From a virus, in IMG/VR virus record IMGVR_UViG_3300010885_029758, positions 1-24,525 of that record: 24,525 nt of DNA. The stretch is one strand, 5' to 3'. Positions 24,249 through 24,525 of the stretch are shown piece after piece. A model generated the notes under the pieces. The model did not search any database, was not told the DNA's origin, and worked only from the letters and a program-made list of their open reading frames with translations. Positions within the stretch are counted from its first letter, which is position 1, and the number at the start of each line of letters is the position of its first letter. The translations under genes were made by a program, and so were the position numbers.

Positions 24249-24525
24249 TGGGATACAATACAGCAATCGGAATTGCAGAGTCAGATGTTACTTTTGAGCA
24301 ACAAATTGCTTGGCACTTGCAAGGTAATCATTACCCGCCAATTCCAACAACTATGGTACAGCCTTGTATTGAAGCCATTAACGCTTACAACGAAGACAAC
24401 GGAAGTCTAGAAATTGAATTACCTGAAGGCGTAATTTACAAAGGCAAAACTACTGCACCCGCTTGGGCAATCATTGAACAGCACCACCTTAATGCTTGGT
24501 GCTATGATGAAGACTACATAGATGA
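24248..24525 (+). CDS. Small phage protein, cut by the window end
   Basis: The ORF starts MGYNTAIGIAESDVTFEQQI and is open to the last base (92 codons so far). It contains WHLQGNHYPPIPTTMVQPCI, then ELPEGVIYKGKTTAPAWAII and ends in an acidic region. The pattern PxPxxMVxxCIEAI with a later WxIIExHxLxAW is found in hypothetical actinophage proteins, as far as I recall. Function unknown. Translationally coupled to the basic peptide through TAATG. Confidence 0.65.
   Translation, partial: MGYNTAIGIAESDVTFEQQIAWHLQGNHYPPIPTTMVQPCIEAINAYNEDNGSLEIELPEGVIYKGKTTAPAWAIIEQHHLNAWCYDEDYID

Overview
The window looks like part of a tailed (siphovirus-type) phage genome, or a prophage, of a low-GC actinobacterium, plausibly a freshwater one. 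This host call is inference. It rests on a compact head-to-tail gene order with a -1 frameshift in the tail assembly chaperones, a vitamin-B12-dependent (class II) ribonucleotide reductase, promoters that place the start codon at the expected transcription start (leaderless mRNA, common in Actinobacteria), and above all sixteen promoters matching the actinobacterial DNA-damage motif TGTCRgtg-N8-TAnnnT (the RecA-NDp motif, read by PafBC). No terminase, integrase, replication gene, tRNA or CRISPR array is visible.

Left arm (1-17013, minus strand, read right to left): a GT4-type glycosyltransferase, a class II ribonucleotide reductase, three tail-fibre or adhesin genes plus a 48-codon fragment, then a small conserved gene, portal, protease fused to scaffold (with an internal start that should give free scaffold), major capsid, a SAP-like protein, head-tail adaptor, stopper, neck protein, tail terminator, major tail protein, chaperones G and G-T, and the start of the tape measure. 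Many junctions are TAATG overlaps or abutting codons. At least six transcription units begin with an extended -10 box close to TGGTATAAT, and four are separated by hairpin terminators.

Switch (17013-17170): two divergent promoters whose -35 boxes overlap on the same TTGACA/TGTCAA bases. The plus-strand promoter is a perfect TTGACA-17-TATAAT and drives an AT-rich leader and eight very small genes (17170-18489).

Right arm (18490-24525): two minus-strand microgenes ending at a strong terminator, then a plus-strand chain of about twenty small genes, mostly 20-100 codons, many with paired cysteines or one membrane segment. They are built as cassettes: often a GC-rich nested hairpin repeat (nine copies), then a PafBC-type promoter, a short leader (AACGAAAnGG), and one or two genes. 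One promoter runs into a predicted structured RNA closed by a 12-bp stem (19338-19441) instead of an ORF. The main hypothesis is that the phage runs this set of host-takeover genes on the host's LexA/RecA-independent DNA-damage activator, and that the repeated promoters and hairpins also let cassettes be exchanged.
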